Source of the DNA: Desarmillaria ectypa
Taxonomy: Eukaryota; Basidiomycota; Agaricomycetes; Agaricales; Physalacriaceae
Reading direction: 5' to 3'
Assembly (NCBI GenBank): GCA_030407005.1
Contig: JAUDYN010000009.1
Location: 1,674,001-1,738,000, forward strand
Length of the DNA stretch: 64,000 nt
The notes under the pieces were generated by a model. The model did no database searches. It worked only from the letters and a program-made list of their open reading frames with translations, and was not told the DNA's origin. The position numbers and the translations under genes are program-made. Position 1 is the first letter of the stretch, and each line of letters opens with the position of its first letter. Below, in pieces: positions 33,171-45,409 of this stretch.

Positions 33171-36100
33171 GGCGTCAAGGGTTTGATTCCCCTTGCACGC
33201 CCAAGTCTCAAGGTATGTCCTCGGTGTCCGCAGGTCAGACTAATTATTATAAAAATAGAAAAATACCTACGAAAAATATATCTATGACTTCACTGAAGCC
33301 GAAGACCAAGAAAGAATCAAGAACAAACAGGTACATCATCCTCCTAGAAGACGCTGACACAAGTATCTGTAGTGACAAATCCCGAGCCTCCGACGAACTG
33401 GAGCGGGACTTGCCAAGTGGTGTTGGCACCACAACAAAGTCCAATGAGCAGTGCTCACCAGATATGCCGCTGAGCACACAGCGATGAGCAGGGACCAGTA
33501 GGCAGGACTCCTTCGGGCCTCCTAGAAGTCCGACCATCCCAGTACCCACCTCGAGCGGCAGGGCAAGCTCACCAGTTCCGCCAGGGTTGGCAGAGGATCA
33601 GGACAGTGCCTCTAACCAAGGCCAGGACCGACGACCTGGACAAACTGGTCCGGGGAGTGGAAAACTTGACAAAGCTGAGTACCAAACTGGGCTGGCAAGT
33701 CAAAGGGTCGACAACCATGTGAAGGTCGCCTTAGGCACTAGCTGGGAGTCAATGACCAAGGAAATTCAAACTCCGTCGCGAGTGGTGCCGGCCGAGGAAA
33801 AGGGACAGGATCCCACTAGCACCCAGGCGGTAAAAAGGGGGCATTTCAGCAGGACTACCATTGTTGAAGTACCCGACGAAGAAGACGATACGGCGTTTAG
33901 GATGTGGCAAGTCAGCCAATCCAAAGCCAGTACCCTGATAACCAGAACACCGGAACCACAGAACCTTGACCTTCTGAATGTACGGGGAAGCGTCGAACCT
34001 GACACCTATCCTAACAAGAGGGTATCAAACACTTCTGAATGTACGGGGAAGCAGAACAAGTCTTCCAAATGCACGGGGAAGCAGGATGGATTCCAGTGGC
34101 TCAGACCATTCAGAATTGACTGGACGATGCACGCAATACGTGACTCCAAGAACTTGGCAAACGCCAAAGTGGTTCTCTCCATTTGGGTACATCCCAAACA
34201 ACTTGGAGAAATCAATGACGAGCTTATCCGAAGCTTACAGACAGGAGGGAGCACAGCCCGGGAACAGCTCTATGAATTACATGAACCCATTCGTTACATT
34301 CGTGGCACCAAGAGTTCCGGACGGGACTTCTTGGTAGACATCCAACTTTCCCCATGTACCAGGAAAAAGATATTGACAACCCAAGTGTTGTTGGATAGTG
34401 GCTGCACAGGCAGCTCTATCAATCGAACCTATGTCCAACAACATCGGTTGGACACCAGGAAGGCCACAGCCCCTATACCAGTCTACAATGCCGATGGAAC
34501 GCGTAATAAGGCAGGGGACATCACCGAGTTCGTAGAACTCCAGATGACAATTGGAGGACATAGCGAGAGGATCGACCTCACAGTCACAGACCTCGGTTCC
34601 AAGACCATGTACTTGGGCCATGACTGGCTTAAACGCCACAACCCTTTCGTCAACTGGAAGGCAGGAACCTTGACATTTGGATGATGTCATTGCATTCAGA
34701 ATCACTTCACTCTGCCAGACGCAGATGAAGAAGACTGGTGGGATGAAGAGCTCGAGGAAGGAGACAGTATTCTTGCCATCAACATGCAAGAAGAAATCAT
34801 CCTTCGTGCCATCCACCACGCGAATGAATTGGCTGCAGCCGCTAATGCAGAAAAGCCGAAACAGACATTTGAGGAGCTCGTGCCTCCCCAGTATCAAAGC
34901 TTTAGAGATCTATTCTCTAAAGAAAGCTTTGATGAGTTACCCAAAAGAAGACCCTGGGACCATGCAATTGAGCTGATCCCCAACGCGAAATCTACCTTGG
35001 ATTGCAAGGTGTACCCGCTCAATCGCAATGAGCAGGAACAGCTGGACAAGTTCTTGGATGAGAACTTAGACTCGGGACGAATTCATCCCTCGAAATCTCC
35101 CTTCACCTCCCCCTTCTTCTTTGTCAAGAAAAAGGACGGTTCCCTATGACCAGTTCAAGATTACCGGAAGTTGAACAAAATGATGATCAAGAATCGTTAT
35201 CCCCTTCTGCTCATTTCTGAGCTAATCGACAAGCTACGGGGAGCCAAGTACTTCTCCAAGCTGGACGTACGATGGGGCTACAACAATGTCCGTATTCAAG
35301 ACAGAGACGAAGAAAAAGCCGCGTTCAAAACTAACTGAGGGCTCTTTGAACCCACAGTAATGTTCTTCGGGCTTACGAATTCACCAGCCACATTCCAGTG
35401 GATGATGAATGACATATTCAAGGATTTGATCGCCGGAGGAAAAGTCACCATTTACCTCGACGACATACTCATTTTCACGAAATCCTTGTCAGAACACTGG
35501 AACATAGTACGACAAGTACTCCAGTGACTTCGAGAGAACAAACTGTTCCTCAAAGCAGAGAAATGTGAGTTCGAGGTACTGGAGACGGAATACCTTGGGG
35601 TAATCATCAGCGAAGACGCCATTCGCATGGACCCAGTCAAGATTGCAGGAATAGCGGAATGGCCAACCCTGACAAAGAAGAAGGAACTACAGTCCTTCTT
35701 AGGATTCACGAATTTCTACCGGAAATTCATCAAGGACTATTCCAAGATAGTATGTCCCCTTACCCAGCTAACCGGAAAGGTAGACTGGACGTGGGGACCA
35801 GAACAAGAACAAGCATTTAATCAACTCAAGAAGCTGATGATGACAAACGTAGTTCTGACGATCCCTTCGGATGATGGAAAGTTCCGAGTAGAAGCCGACG
35901 CCAGTGATGGAGCCATTGGTGCAGTTCTCAGCCAAGAAAAGGAAGGCAAATAGAGACCAGTCACCTTCATGTCCAAAGTGCTCACAGTCACTGAGTGCAA
36001 TTATGAAATCTACGACAAGGAGTTGCTAGCAATCATGCTGGCATTAGAAGAATGGCAACATTATCTCATGGGCGCCAAAGAGACTGTTGAGATCTGGACT

Positions 36101-38014
36101 GACCACCAGAATCTCCAATACTTCCAGAAACCCCAGAAGTTGAATCGCCGACAAGCTCGGTGGGTCACTGAACTAGCGGAGTACCACTTTATCCTTCAAC
36201 ATAAAGCTGGAACCGCTAATCAGAAGGCTGATCTTCTCAGCAGACGAGACGATCACGATCAGGGAAAAGAAGACAACCAAGATGTCATCGTCTTATCCCC
36301 AGAACACTTCCAAGTGTTGGTAATACCAACCGCTGAAGAAAGGATCATGCGTATAAGAGACGCAATGAAACAGAAGGAACAGTGGGACCAGGGGATTGAG
36401 AAGTCCCTCAACCACGAACGAGGAATCACCCAGGAAAATGAAGTCCTGTGGTACAACAGGCGAGTCTATATTCCCAACAACTCAATGTTATGTGGTGAGA
36501 TCATTGCACAATTCCATGGTCACATCACCACTGGACACCCCGGAATCGCAAAGACCAAGGAGCTCATACTTCATGAGTACTGGTGGCCGAAAATGAAGAA
36601 GGACGTAGAGTCATACATCAAAGGATGTGAGACTTGTCAAAGAACGAAGAGTGATATGCAGGCCAAGGCTGCACCTCTTCATCCAAACGCAATACCCGAC
36701 ACACCCTGGACACATATCTCGGTAGATATGGTCACTGGACTCCCCGAGTCAGACAGATTTGACACTCTACTAGTCATCGTAGACTGGTTTTCCAAGAACA
36801 TCCTCTTAATCCCATGCAATGAGGAGCTATCTGCCGAAGGATGGGCATTAATACTTCGCAACTACATATATGCGAAGCATGGAATGCCGCAAGTGGTCAT
36901 CTCTGATAGAGGACCCCAATTCGTCTCAGCATTCATGAAGGAACTATACCGAATGCTGAATATCACTCAAAACGCATCTATGGCATACCACCCGCAGACA
37001 GATGGACAGACAGAGAGAGTCAACCAGGAGGTGGAAAAGTACCTCCGCATCTTTGTCAATCACCAACAAACCGACTGGGTAGCATGGCTACCACTCGCAG
37101 AATTCGCCCACAACAACTGAGTTCACTCGGCTACAGGCAAAAGTCCCTTCATGGTCCTATATGGACGAAATCCCCGACTCATACCCGAGTCAATACAAAA
37201 AACCAGCTTTGCAAACCCTGCAGCTGTCGACTTCATGGAAACTATGGCCAAGGTCCATAAAGAGGTCCATGAAGCATTGGAAAAAGCTGCAGCGCAAATG
37301 AAAGCGCAATACGACAAGAAGAAGCAAACTCGAAGAGAGTACTGGATTGGGGATAAGGTATGGCTGGATACCGCCAACCTTCATCTTCCTCGACTAAAGA
37401 AGAAGCTCGACGATAAATGAATGGGACCGTTCGAAATCATAGAGAAATCAGGGGTAGCAGCGTACAAGTTGAAGCTGCCACCACATTGGAGGATCCACCC
37501 CCAGTTCAATGAGAAATTGCTGACTCCATATGTCGCACCCTCATTCACGAACCAAGAACAACCACTGCCTCCTCCTCTGGACCTTGTCGACGGTCAAGAG
37601 GAATACGAAATCAAAGAAGTCTTGGACTCACGCACCAGAAAGGTATGGTCCAAGCAAGGACAACCATCTAGGGAAGTCATGGACTACCTAGTCAAATGGA
37701 AAGGATGGACTCGTGAGCACAACTCATAGGTTCAAGAAAATGAAATGACAAACGCATTAGAAGCAATCCAAGAGTACCAGGCTAACGTAAACTGCGCCAT
37801 ATACACTCCAAAAATCGCAACCAGGAAAATAGTGGTCAAGATACTGGACCACAAGTACTCGGAACACAGTGACATAGCCTACCTCGCCAAAAGAAAGGAT
37901 GGACGCATCAAATGGATTATTAATCCAGATGAAGAAATATGGAAGAACTTGATTGATCAGTACTGGATCAGTCAAATCGCAACACAGTTTGACACCCCTT
38001 TGGAGGAGCCTTAG
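33155..38014 (+). pseudogene. Element 1 pol: protease, reverse transcriptase, RNase H, integrase, chromodomain
   Basis: The pol frame is -1 relative to gag and is open from 33155 across the gag stop. Domains in order: a Ser/Thr-rich linker; aspartic protease with DSG at 34393-34401; reverse transcriptase with YLDD at 35453-35464; RNase H (VEADASDGAIGAVLSQE, IWTDHQNLQYF); integrase with HGHITTGHPG and CETCQR zinc residues and the core D, D, E region (SVDMVTGLP, VISDRGPQFV); and a C-terminal chromodomain (EYEIKEVLDSR, MDYLVKWKGW). In-frame stops are at 33485, 34682, 35147, 35336, 35525, 35951, 37118, 37418 and 37727; two are TAG where element 2 keeps Trp. It ends at TAG 38012-38014. Chromodomains steer integration to heterochromatin in related elements, which fits the nested location. 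Confidence 0.93.
33170..33202 (+). promoter_or_regulatory. Probable gag/pol frameshift hairpin, element 1
   Basis: Stem of 6 plus 6 bp: GGGCGT/ACGCCC and CAAGGG/CCCTTG, loop TTTGATTC, one bulged C. It starts on the last base of the gag TAG. Upstream lies AAAA (33161-33164) and a 5-nt spacer. Pol is in the -1 frame and has no stop across the hairpin. Element 2 keeps the structure with compensatory changes. Confidence 0.65.
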
Positions 38015-38046
38015 CAGTCGGGACGACTGCTTTAACAAGAGGGTAA
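38013..38046 (+). promoter_or_regulatory. Stop-codon hairpin and purine tract before the 3' LTR, element 1
   Basis: AGCAGTC/GACTGCT (38013-38019 and 38025-38031), loop GGGAC, overlaps the pol stop TAG. It is followed by the purine-rich ACAAGAGGGTAA that touches the 3' LTR and would prime plus-strand synthesis. Confidence 0.7.
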
Positions 38047-38469
38047 TGTTACGATTTTTCCATTATCTTATCTTATCCGAGTCATATCCATGACTCATCC
38101 ATCTAATCTAGCCCAGAAACCGACTCGTATCCAGCTATTCACCAGCTACAACCCTCGTTCTCACCGTCTGTCACCCCAGACACTTTCTATTGGTTCTATG
38201 ATCCTCCCGGATCGTCCTACTTCAACACCATTCATGCATGGACTGTAGCGTTTCATCTAATTATAACGCCATAGAAATACTATATAAACAGAGTAAACTA
38301 GACCATTGTACTCTATCTCTTGTTTAAATTACAACCATATACTTCTTGTTCGCACAACACCGAAGACCTTTAGCTTCTATATCTCTCATTGGGTGATCAT
38401 TCAAATGCGTAACGGCCCAGAGGTATCAGCTAATCATCCCAAGTCACATGCCCAAGTCGGTACATAACA
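38047..38469 (+). repeat. 3' LTR of gypsy element 1
   Basis: 423 bp, followed by the target duplication GCAAC. See the 5' LTR for the comparison. Confidence 0.95.
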
Positions 38470-38474
38470 GCAAC

Positions 38475-40615
38475 CCCTGCCCTTCATCCACACAACTGGC
38501 AAATCCCTCCCCACTCCTGCTCCCCTTCCTCTGATGGGTCCTACCATGGACCCCAACACCCCAATGATCCTGGGATAAATCGAAATCACCTCTACAGGCC
38601 TTGGGCCCATGAAAACAACTGGCCCCAAGAAGGGACCAATTCCACCTCCTCTCTCCCTATCATTGACCTCTCTGACGAGTCCAATGGGAAGCTCAATGCC
38701 CTGACCCTGCCTGCTCCCACTGCCCCCGATGAGCCATTCAATCCAAATGAGGCAGATTACACATGGCCCGATCTCTCTGAGGTCAATAGAAGGCTTTTTG
38801 GCCCCTTCAGGGCTGCTGCCTGGGAGATTTGATACTGTGATGTTGAAGCAAGAATGCTCTGGACAGAGTCCAGACCTGACATAGATGAGTGGTTGGCACT
38901 CAACCAAGAGGATCCCATCTGGGGTCTCAACCTAAATGCCACGATCTGTGCCTGAATACATGCAAATCAGGACCATGACTTATTTTCCCCTGCTGCTGGG
39001 AATTTACTACCAGGGCTTCAAGCCTGAGATGAGGATGAGCAGAGGGAGCTGGAATGCTCCTTACGACAACTATAGCAACTGGAGGTCACATAAGAAGAGT
39101 AAGATGGGACAAGGACCCATCTACAATATGTTTACCTACAATACAGGTTACTACAGGCAGGGATATGCCCAAGAACAATATGAAAATATCCCTGACTACC
39201 CTCCTGACACTCTGGTTGCAAGACCAAAACCATTGCCTGACTCACTGTCACACAGTTGGGCATGTCAACAAGGCTATCACTCTTATCAGGGTGGCAGTCT
39301 TCTCTTTGCAGGGGTGAGAGAAGAAATGGAATCCAAAAATGCCCCTGCAGGAACTGCCACTGCAGGGGCATCAAGAACCCCAGCAATGGTGGAAGAAATT
39401 TGGCAACAGACAAAAACTGCATTGGCCAAGAAAGAGAAACATATTGCAGAAATGCATGAAGAGCTTGAAAAGGAGGAGTCTGCCAAGAGGATAATGATGG
39501 ACTACCTCCATAATCAAGAAAAAGGGAAGGAGCCAGACAGGGGCAGACCCACAGAACCATCAAGAGGGTATCTGGACCCAAGGCCAGATTGATACTTGAT
39601 CCCAAGACTGCCTCCCAGCAAAGGACCCCCTGACCTGATCCCCAACCCTGTTGGGAATGCACCTGCCAATGCTCTGTATTTGGGCATCAAACCTACTCTC
39701 ATCAAAGTTCCCTCTCCATTCAAAGGGGATCATGATGATATCGAATGCTTCATAGGCGACTGCATCACCTACTTCAAAGTGTTCAGACACTATTTCCAGG
39801 TGCCATTGCACCTGATATTATTTGTGACTTCCTATTTTGAGGGAGCTGCCAAGGACTGGTGAGTCTACAAGAGACCCGAATTCTGGATTAGCAATGCCTA
39901 CGATGGGACTGCCACCCACTTCCGCTACTCTGACTAGGTAGATTTCATCGATATGGTCTCTTGACAATTTAGAGACCCCACCATTAAAGAAATCCATGAA
40001 AAGCAGATGTTTGACCTTCAAATGGGAGCACAGCCTGCCTCCCATTACTTCTAGAAGTTGGAAGAAGAGGCCAAATTGGTGGGCCAACAGAGTGATGAGA
40101 ATGAGTATAGCACCATGGTGAAGATGGTCAGATTAGGAGTACCTTCCTCCTACATGACCTTCATCTCAAATATGGGTGTCAATATTCCATACTCATACCC
40201 AGAATGGAAGGAGCACATACTCCAAATATATGAGGATTGCCAGCAAAAATAGGTCTTCAACCAGACCACTGGCATGCCCTGGGATGGGCAGAAGAAGGAT
40301 TCCCATCCTCAATCCCAACAGCATCCCAGCAGCAAAGCTGCTGCTGGGGTGACAAGTTCCTTGGCTCCAAAGCTGATTGCTAACATGAAGGTCAGTCAGG
40401 ATGCCAGAACTGGCAGATGGATGACATATGGAGGGGCGGGGAAGCCCATGGATATTGACTGGCGATGAGCAGAAGGCAGATGTTTCAGGTGCAATGAGAA
40501 GGGTCACCTGAGCAAGGACTGTCCTAGAAGAAAAGAGTTCAAGGATATTCGGTCAGTAGGGCCCACTAACGAAGTGGTGCCGCCTATGGCCAAGATTGAA
40601 GAGGCAAAAGAGTAG
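38475..40615 (+). pseudogene. Element 2: rest of ORF1 and gag
   Basis: ORF1 continues with the acidic block (LSEVNRRLFGPFRAAAWE, PDIDEWLALNQEDPI) to the stop region at 39091-39102. Gag follows in the +1 frame: SLLFAGVREEMESKNAPAG, PFKGDHDDIECFIGDCITYF, MFDLQMGAQPASHY, and a zinc knuckle CFRCNEKGHLSKDC. It ends with TAG 40613-40615. Many CGA or CGG codons of element 1 read TGA, TGG or CAA here, and TGA/TAG stops interrupt gag repeatedly. Confidence 0.85.
39102..39122 (+). promoter_or_regulatory. RNA hairpin at the ORF1/gag junction, element 2
   Basis: AGATGGG/CCCATCT, a perfect 7-bp stem with a 7-nt loop, begins on the last base of the ORF1-frame TAA at 39100-39102, the same position as in element 1. 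Confidence 0.45.
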
Positions 40616-43600
40616 GTCGACAAGAGTTTGATTCCTCTTGCTTGACCAAGTCTCTTAAAGGTGAGTCCTTGGCTTCCACGGGTTGGACTGATTACTATAA
40701 ATACAGACAATTATCTATGAAAAGCAATACATATCATATGACTTCACAGACCCTGAAGCCAAAGACCCCTAAAGAATTGACAACAAACAGGTACATCACA
40801 CTCCTGAAAGAAACTGACACTATAATCTATAGTGAATCCTGAGCCCCCAATAAGGTGCAGGATTCGCCAGGTGGTGCTGGCACTGCCACAAAGTCCACTA
40901 AGCCTGCATTGCAGAACTCACCAGATATGCAGGTAAAACTGTGGATAGAGACTAGTAGGCAAGACACCCTCGGGCCTCTCAGAAGTCTGAAAGTCTCAGT
41001 GCTCCCGACAAGTCAGGAGACAAGTCCACCAACCTTGCCAGGGTTGGCAGGGAACCAGGATAGAGTCTCTCATCAAGGCCAGGATTGGGGCCACGCATTA
41101 TCCAAACTGGTCAGAGAACAGCCAGTAGTGGAGCCACAGGCAATGCTGATGAGATTGGCCCCAGATGCAAAAGCTAAGTACTCTGCCAGAACAGATAATA
41201 GAAGCAGAACCTCAGAAGCCTCAAGCCAAGTCCAATCTCCTCTCAGGATTGTTTGGGTTCTAAAAGCAACCCAAGTCGAAGAACAGGGGGAAGCTGCTAG
41301 CACCCAGGCAGTAAAAAGGGGGCATTCCAGCAGAACCACCACCATTGTTGAAGTACCCAATGAAGAAGATGACACTGCCTTCAGACTGTGGCAAGCAAAA
41401 CAGTCCAAAGCCAATATTCTGACACCTGAAATCCCACCTAACAAGAGGGTACCAAACCTTGAAGTCCCACTAGTCACAAGGGCATCTGATCATGTATGGT
41501 ACAAACTATTTGGGATTGACTGGACTCTACATGCTGTTTGTAGTGCCAAGAACGTGGCAGTTGCCAAAGCCATACTCTCCACTTGGGTTCATCCCAAATG
41601 ACTTGGAGAAATCACTGATGAGCTTATCCAAAGCTTAGACACTGAAGAAAGTCTTGTGCATGAGCAGCTCTATGAACTTCACAAACTGATCCAGTATATT
41701 TGTGGAACCAAAAGCTCAGGATGAGACTTTTTGGTGGATATCCAGCTCTCTCCCTGTATGGGAAAGAAGACATTAACAACTCGAGCATTGTTGGATAGTG
41801 GCTGCACAGGTAGCTCTATCAACTGAACCTATATCCAACAACACCAGTTGGATACATGAAAAGCTGCCTCCCCTATACCAGTATACAATGCAGATGAGAC
41901 CCATAATAAGGGAGGCGATGTGACCAAATTCATGGAACTCTGAATGACCATCAGAGATCACGTCAAACAAATTGACCTTGCAGTCACCAACCTAGGTTCC
42001 AAGACAGTGTACTTGGGCCATGACTGGCTTAAATGCCATAATCCCCTCATTAACTGGAAATCAGGAACCATGACATTCAGATGATGCCATTGTACAAAAA
42101 ATCATTTCACCCTCCCTAATTCTGATGAAGAAGACAGATGGGATGAAGAACTTGAAGAAGGCAAAACTATTCTTGTGGTAAACATGCACGAAGAAATCAT
42201 TCTTCAAGCAGTCCATCATGCAAATGAGTTGGTGGCAGCTGCTAATACAGAAAAACTGAAACAAACCTTTGAGGAGCTCATGCCTCCTCAGTATCAAAGT
42301 TTTAGAGATTTATTCTCTAAAGAAAGCTTTGACGATCTACCAGAGTGAAGACCCTGGGATCATGCCATTAAGCTAACTCCCAATGTCAAATCCATGCTAG
42401 ACTGTAAAGTCTACCCACTCAACTGAAACAAACAGGAACAACTCGACAAGTTCCTTAACAAAAACCTTGACTCTGGAAGAATCCAACCTTCCAAATCTCC
42501 TTTCACCTCTCCCTTTTTCTTTGTCAAGAAAAAGGATGGTTCCTTATGACCAGTTCAGGATTACCAAAAACTGAATGAAATGACAATCAAGAATCATTAC
42601 CCACTTCCCCTGATTTCTGAACTCATTGACAAACTACATGGAGCAAAGTACTTCTCCAAGCTAGATGTATGATGGGGATACAATAACGTATGAATCTGAG
42701 ATGGAGATGAAGAGAAGGCTGCATTTAGAACTAACTGAGGACTCTTTGAGCCTATGGTCATATTCTTTGGTCTTACCAATTCACCAGCCATGTTCCAATA
42801 GATAATGAATGATATTTTCAAGGACTTGATCGCTGGAGGAAAAGTCACTATTTACCTTGATGATATCCTGATATTCATGAAATCCTTGTCTGAACACTGA
42901 ATCATCATTCAACAAGTTCTCCAATGCCTACAAGAAAACAAGCTGTTCCTCAAAGCAGAAAAATATGAATTCAAGATACTCAAGACCAAATACCTTGGAG
43001 TCATCATCAGCAAAAATGCAATTTGCATGGACCCTGTCAAAATCACTGGGATAGCAGAGTGGCCTACTCCCACAAAGAAGAAGGAACTTCAATGTTTCTT
43101 GGGTTTCATGAACTTCTATTGCAAGTTCATTTGCGATTATTCAAAAATTGTATGACCCCTCACTCAATTGACCAGAAAAGTTGACTGGACTTGGGGATCA
43201 GAACAAGAACAAGTGTTCTCACAACTCAAAAGGTTGATGACCATGAACATAGTTCTAATGAAACTCTCCAATGATGGGAAATTCCAAGTTGAGGCCAATG
43301 CCAGCAATGGAGCCATTGGTGCTGCTCTAAGCCAAGAACAGAATGGCAAATGGAGACCCGTCGCTTTCATGTCAAAAGCATTGACAGTCACCAAATGCAA
43401 TTATGAAATCTATGACAAGGAGTTGCTGGCTATCATGTTAGCCCTAGAAGAATGGCACTATTATCTCATGGGCACAAAAGAGATTATTGAGATCTGGACA
43501 GATCATCAAAATTTTCAGTATTTCCAAAAACTCCAAAAGCTGAACCACCTACAAGCTCGGTGGGTCACCAAATTAGCTGAATACCACTTTGTTCTTCAAC

Positions 43601-45378
43601 ACAAAGCTGGAATCGCCAACAAGAAAACAGATCTTCTCAGTCAATGAGATGATCACAATCAGAGAAAGGAAGATAATTGAGATATAGTCATCCTTTCCCC
43701 TGAACACTTTTGGCCATTAATACTGCCCACTACCAAAGAACAAACCACACGTATAAGAGACACAACTGGACAGAAAAGTCAGTGGGATCAAGGGATTGAG
43801 AAATCTTGTGATACAATGGGTGAATCTACATTCCCCAAGATCCTTCACTTCATGATGAGATCATTTCACAATATCATGATCATATCACCACCAGACACCC
43901 AGGAATCACCAAGACAAAGAAACTCATCCTTCATGAATATTGGTGGCCAAAGATAAAAAAAGATGTCGAATCCTATATCAAGGGATGCGAAACATGTCAG
44001 AGAATGAAGAGCGACATGCAGGCTAAGGCAGCTCCTCTTCATCCTAATGTAATCCCTGATACACCATGGACTCATATTTCCATCGACATGATCACTGGTC
44101 TCCCAGAATCAGAAGGCTTCAATGCTTTACTTATCATTGTGGATCAATTCTCCAAGAATATAATTCTCATTCTATGTAATGAAGAGTTATCTGCTGAAGG
44201 ATGGGCCTTGATGCTTTGCAACCATGTATATGTAAAACATGGAATGCCACAAGTGGTCATCTCAGATCAAGGACCTCAATTTGTATCTGCATTCATGAAG
44301 GAACTTTATTGAATGCTGAATATCACACAGAATGGCTTGACAGTGTATCATCCCCAAACGGATGGACAGACAGAGAGATTCAACCAGGAGGTTGAAAAAT
44401 ATCTTCATATCTTTGTTAACTATCAACAAACTGACTGGGTCACATGGTTACCCCTTGCAGAATTTGCCCATAATAACCGAATCTATTTGGCTACCGGCAA
44501 AAGTCCTTTCATGGTCCTATATGGATGAAACCCACAACTCATCCCCAAGTCGATCCAGAAAACCAGCTTTGCTAATCCTGCAGCTTTTGACTTCACTGAG
44601 ACAATGGCAAAAGTTCATAAAGAAGTCCACGAGGCATTAGAAAAGGCAGCAGTGCAAATAAAGGCACAATACAACAAGAAAAAACAATTACCTTGGGAAT
44701 ACTATATTGGTGATAGGGTTTGGCTCAATACTGCCAACCTTCATCTTCTATGACCAAAAAAGAAGCTTGATGATAAATGAACAAGACCATTTGAAATCAT
44801 TGAAAAATCTGGAGTAGCAGCATACAAGCTAAAACTGCCGCCCCATTGGAAGATACATCCCAAGTTCAATGAGAAACTGTTGACTCTTTACATCATGCCT
44901 TCCTTTTCAAACCAACAACAACTGCCATCTCCTCCTCCAGACCTCATCGACAGTCAAGAAGAGTATGAGATTGAAGAAGTTTTAGATTCATGAACTCGAA
45001 AAGTATGTTCTAAAAGAGGCCAACCATCCAGAGAAGTCATGGACTATCTGGTTAAATGGAAGGGATGGACTAGAGAACACAATTTCTGGGTCAGAGAAAC
45101 TGAGATGACAAATGCCATGGAAGCAATCAAAGAGTACCAGACCAGCATAAACCATGCCATATACACTCCAAAAATCGCAACCAAGAATAAGATAGTGGTC
45201 AAGATCCTAGACCATGAATATTCTGACAATAGCGATGTTGCATACTTAGCCCAATAAAAAGATGGATATACCAAATGGATTGTCAATCCAGATAAAGACT
45301 TATGGAAATCACTGATTGATCAGTATTGGATCAACCAAATCAAAACACAATTCAATGCCCCCAAAGAAGAACCTTAGC
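40612..45378 (+). pseudogene. Element 2 pol with chromodomain
   Basis: Same domain order as element 1: protease DSG near 41799, reverse transcriptase with YLDD near 42854, RNase H (EANASNGAIGAALSQEQ), integrase (HPNVIPDTPWTHISIDMITG) and chromodomain (MDYLVKWKGW near 45039). A deletion of some 40 nt near 43805, at the start of the integrase, shifts the frame. Over a dozen in-frame stops occur, mostly TGA where element 1 has CGA or CGG. Two Trp codons that are TAG in element 1 are intact here. The frame is -1 relative to gag, as in element 1. Confidence 0.92.
40615..40647 (+). promoter_or_regulatory. Probable gag/pol frameshift hairpin, element 2
   Basis: GGTCGA/TTGACC and CAAGAG/CTCTTG with loop TTTGATTC and one bulged C. 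It starts on the last base of the gag TAG, after AAAA (40606-40609) and 5 nt. Three base pairs differ from element 1 on both sides and still pair. Confidence 0.65.
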
Positions 45379-45409
45379 AGTTGGGACAACTGCTTTAACA
45401 AGGGGATAA
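45376..45409 (+). promoter_or_regulatory. Stop-codon hairpin and purine tract before the 3' LTR, element 2
   Basis: AGCAGTT/AACTGCT with loop GGGAC (45376-45394), then AACAAGGGGATAA touching the LTR. The stem differs from element 1 by TCG to TTG on one arm and CGA to CAA on the other. Confidence 0.68.

Larger units (their letters stand above)
29970..38469 (+). mobile_element. Younger full-length Ty3/gypsy chromovirus (element 1)
   Basis: 8500 bp with two 423-bp LTRs (29970-30392 and 38047-38469) and a perfect GCAAC target duplication (29965-29969 and 38470-38474), inserted into the ORF1/gag region of element 2. Internal order: ORF1 with an N-terminal membrane segment, gag with a CCHC knuckle, protease, reverse transcriptase, RNase H, integrase, and a C-terminal chromodomain. 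Pol order and chromodomain define a chromovirus of the Ty3/gypsy group. I could not identify a primer-binding site after the 5' LTR. About nine in-frame stops in pol and three in gag make it inactive by itself. Confidence 0.95.

Noticed and set aside
33170..33202. The gag/pol hairpin as a tRNA minihelix (acceptor plus T-arm).
   Set aside because: The loop is 8 nt in the pairing supported by both copies and there is no CCA-like end; a recoding hairpin fits better.
35951..37729. RIP-type CpA mutation, from two TGG-to-TAG changes in element 1.
   Set aside because: Only two clear cases; the LTR comparison shows CpG changes only, so a RIP-like CpA process is not supported.
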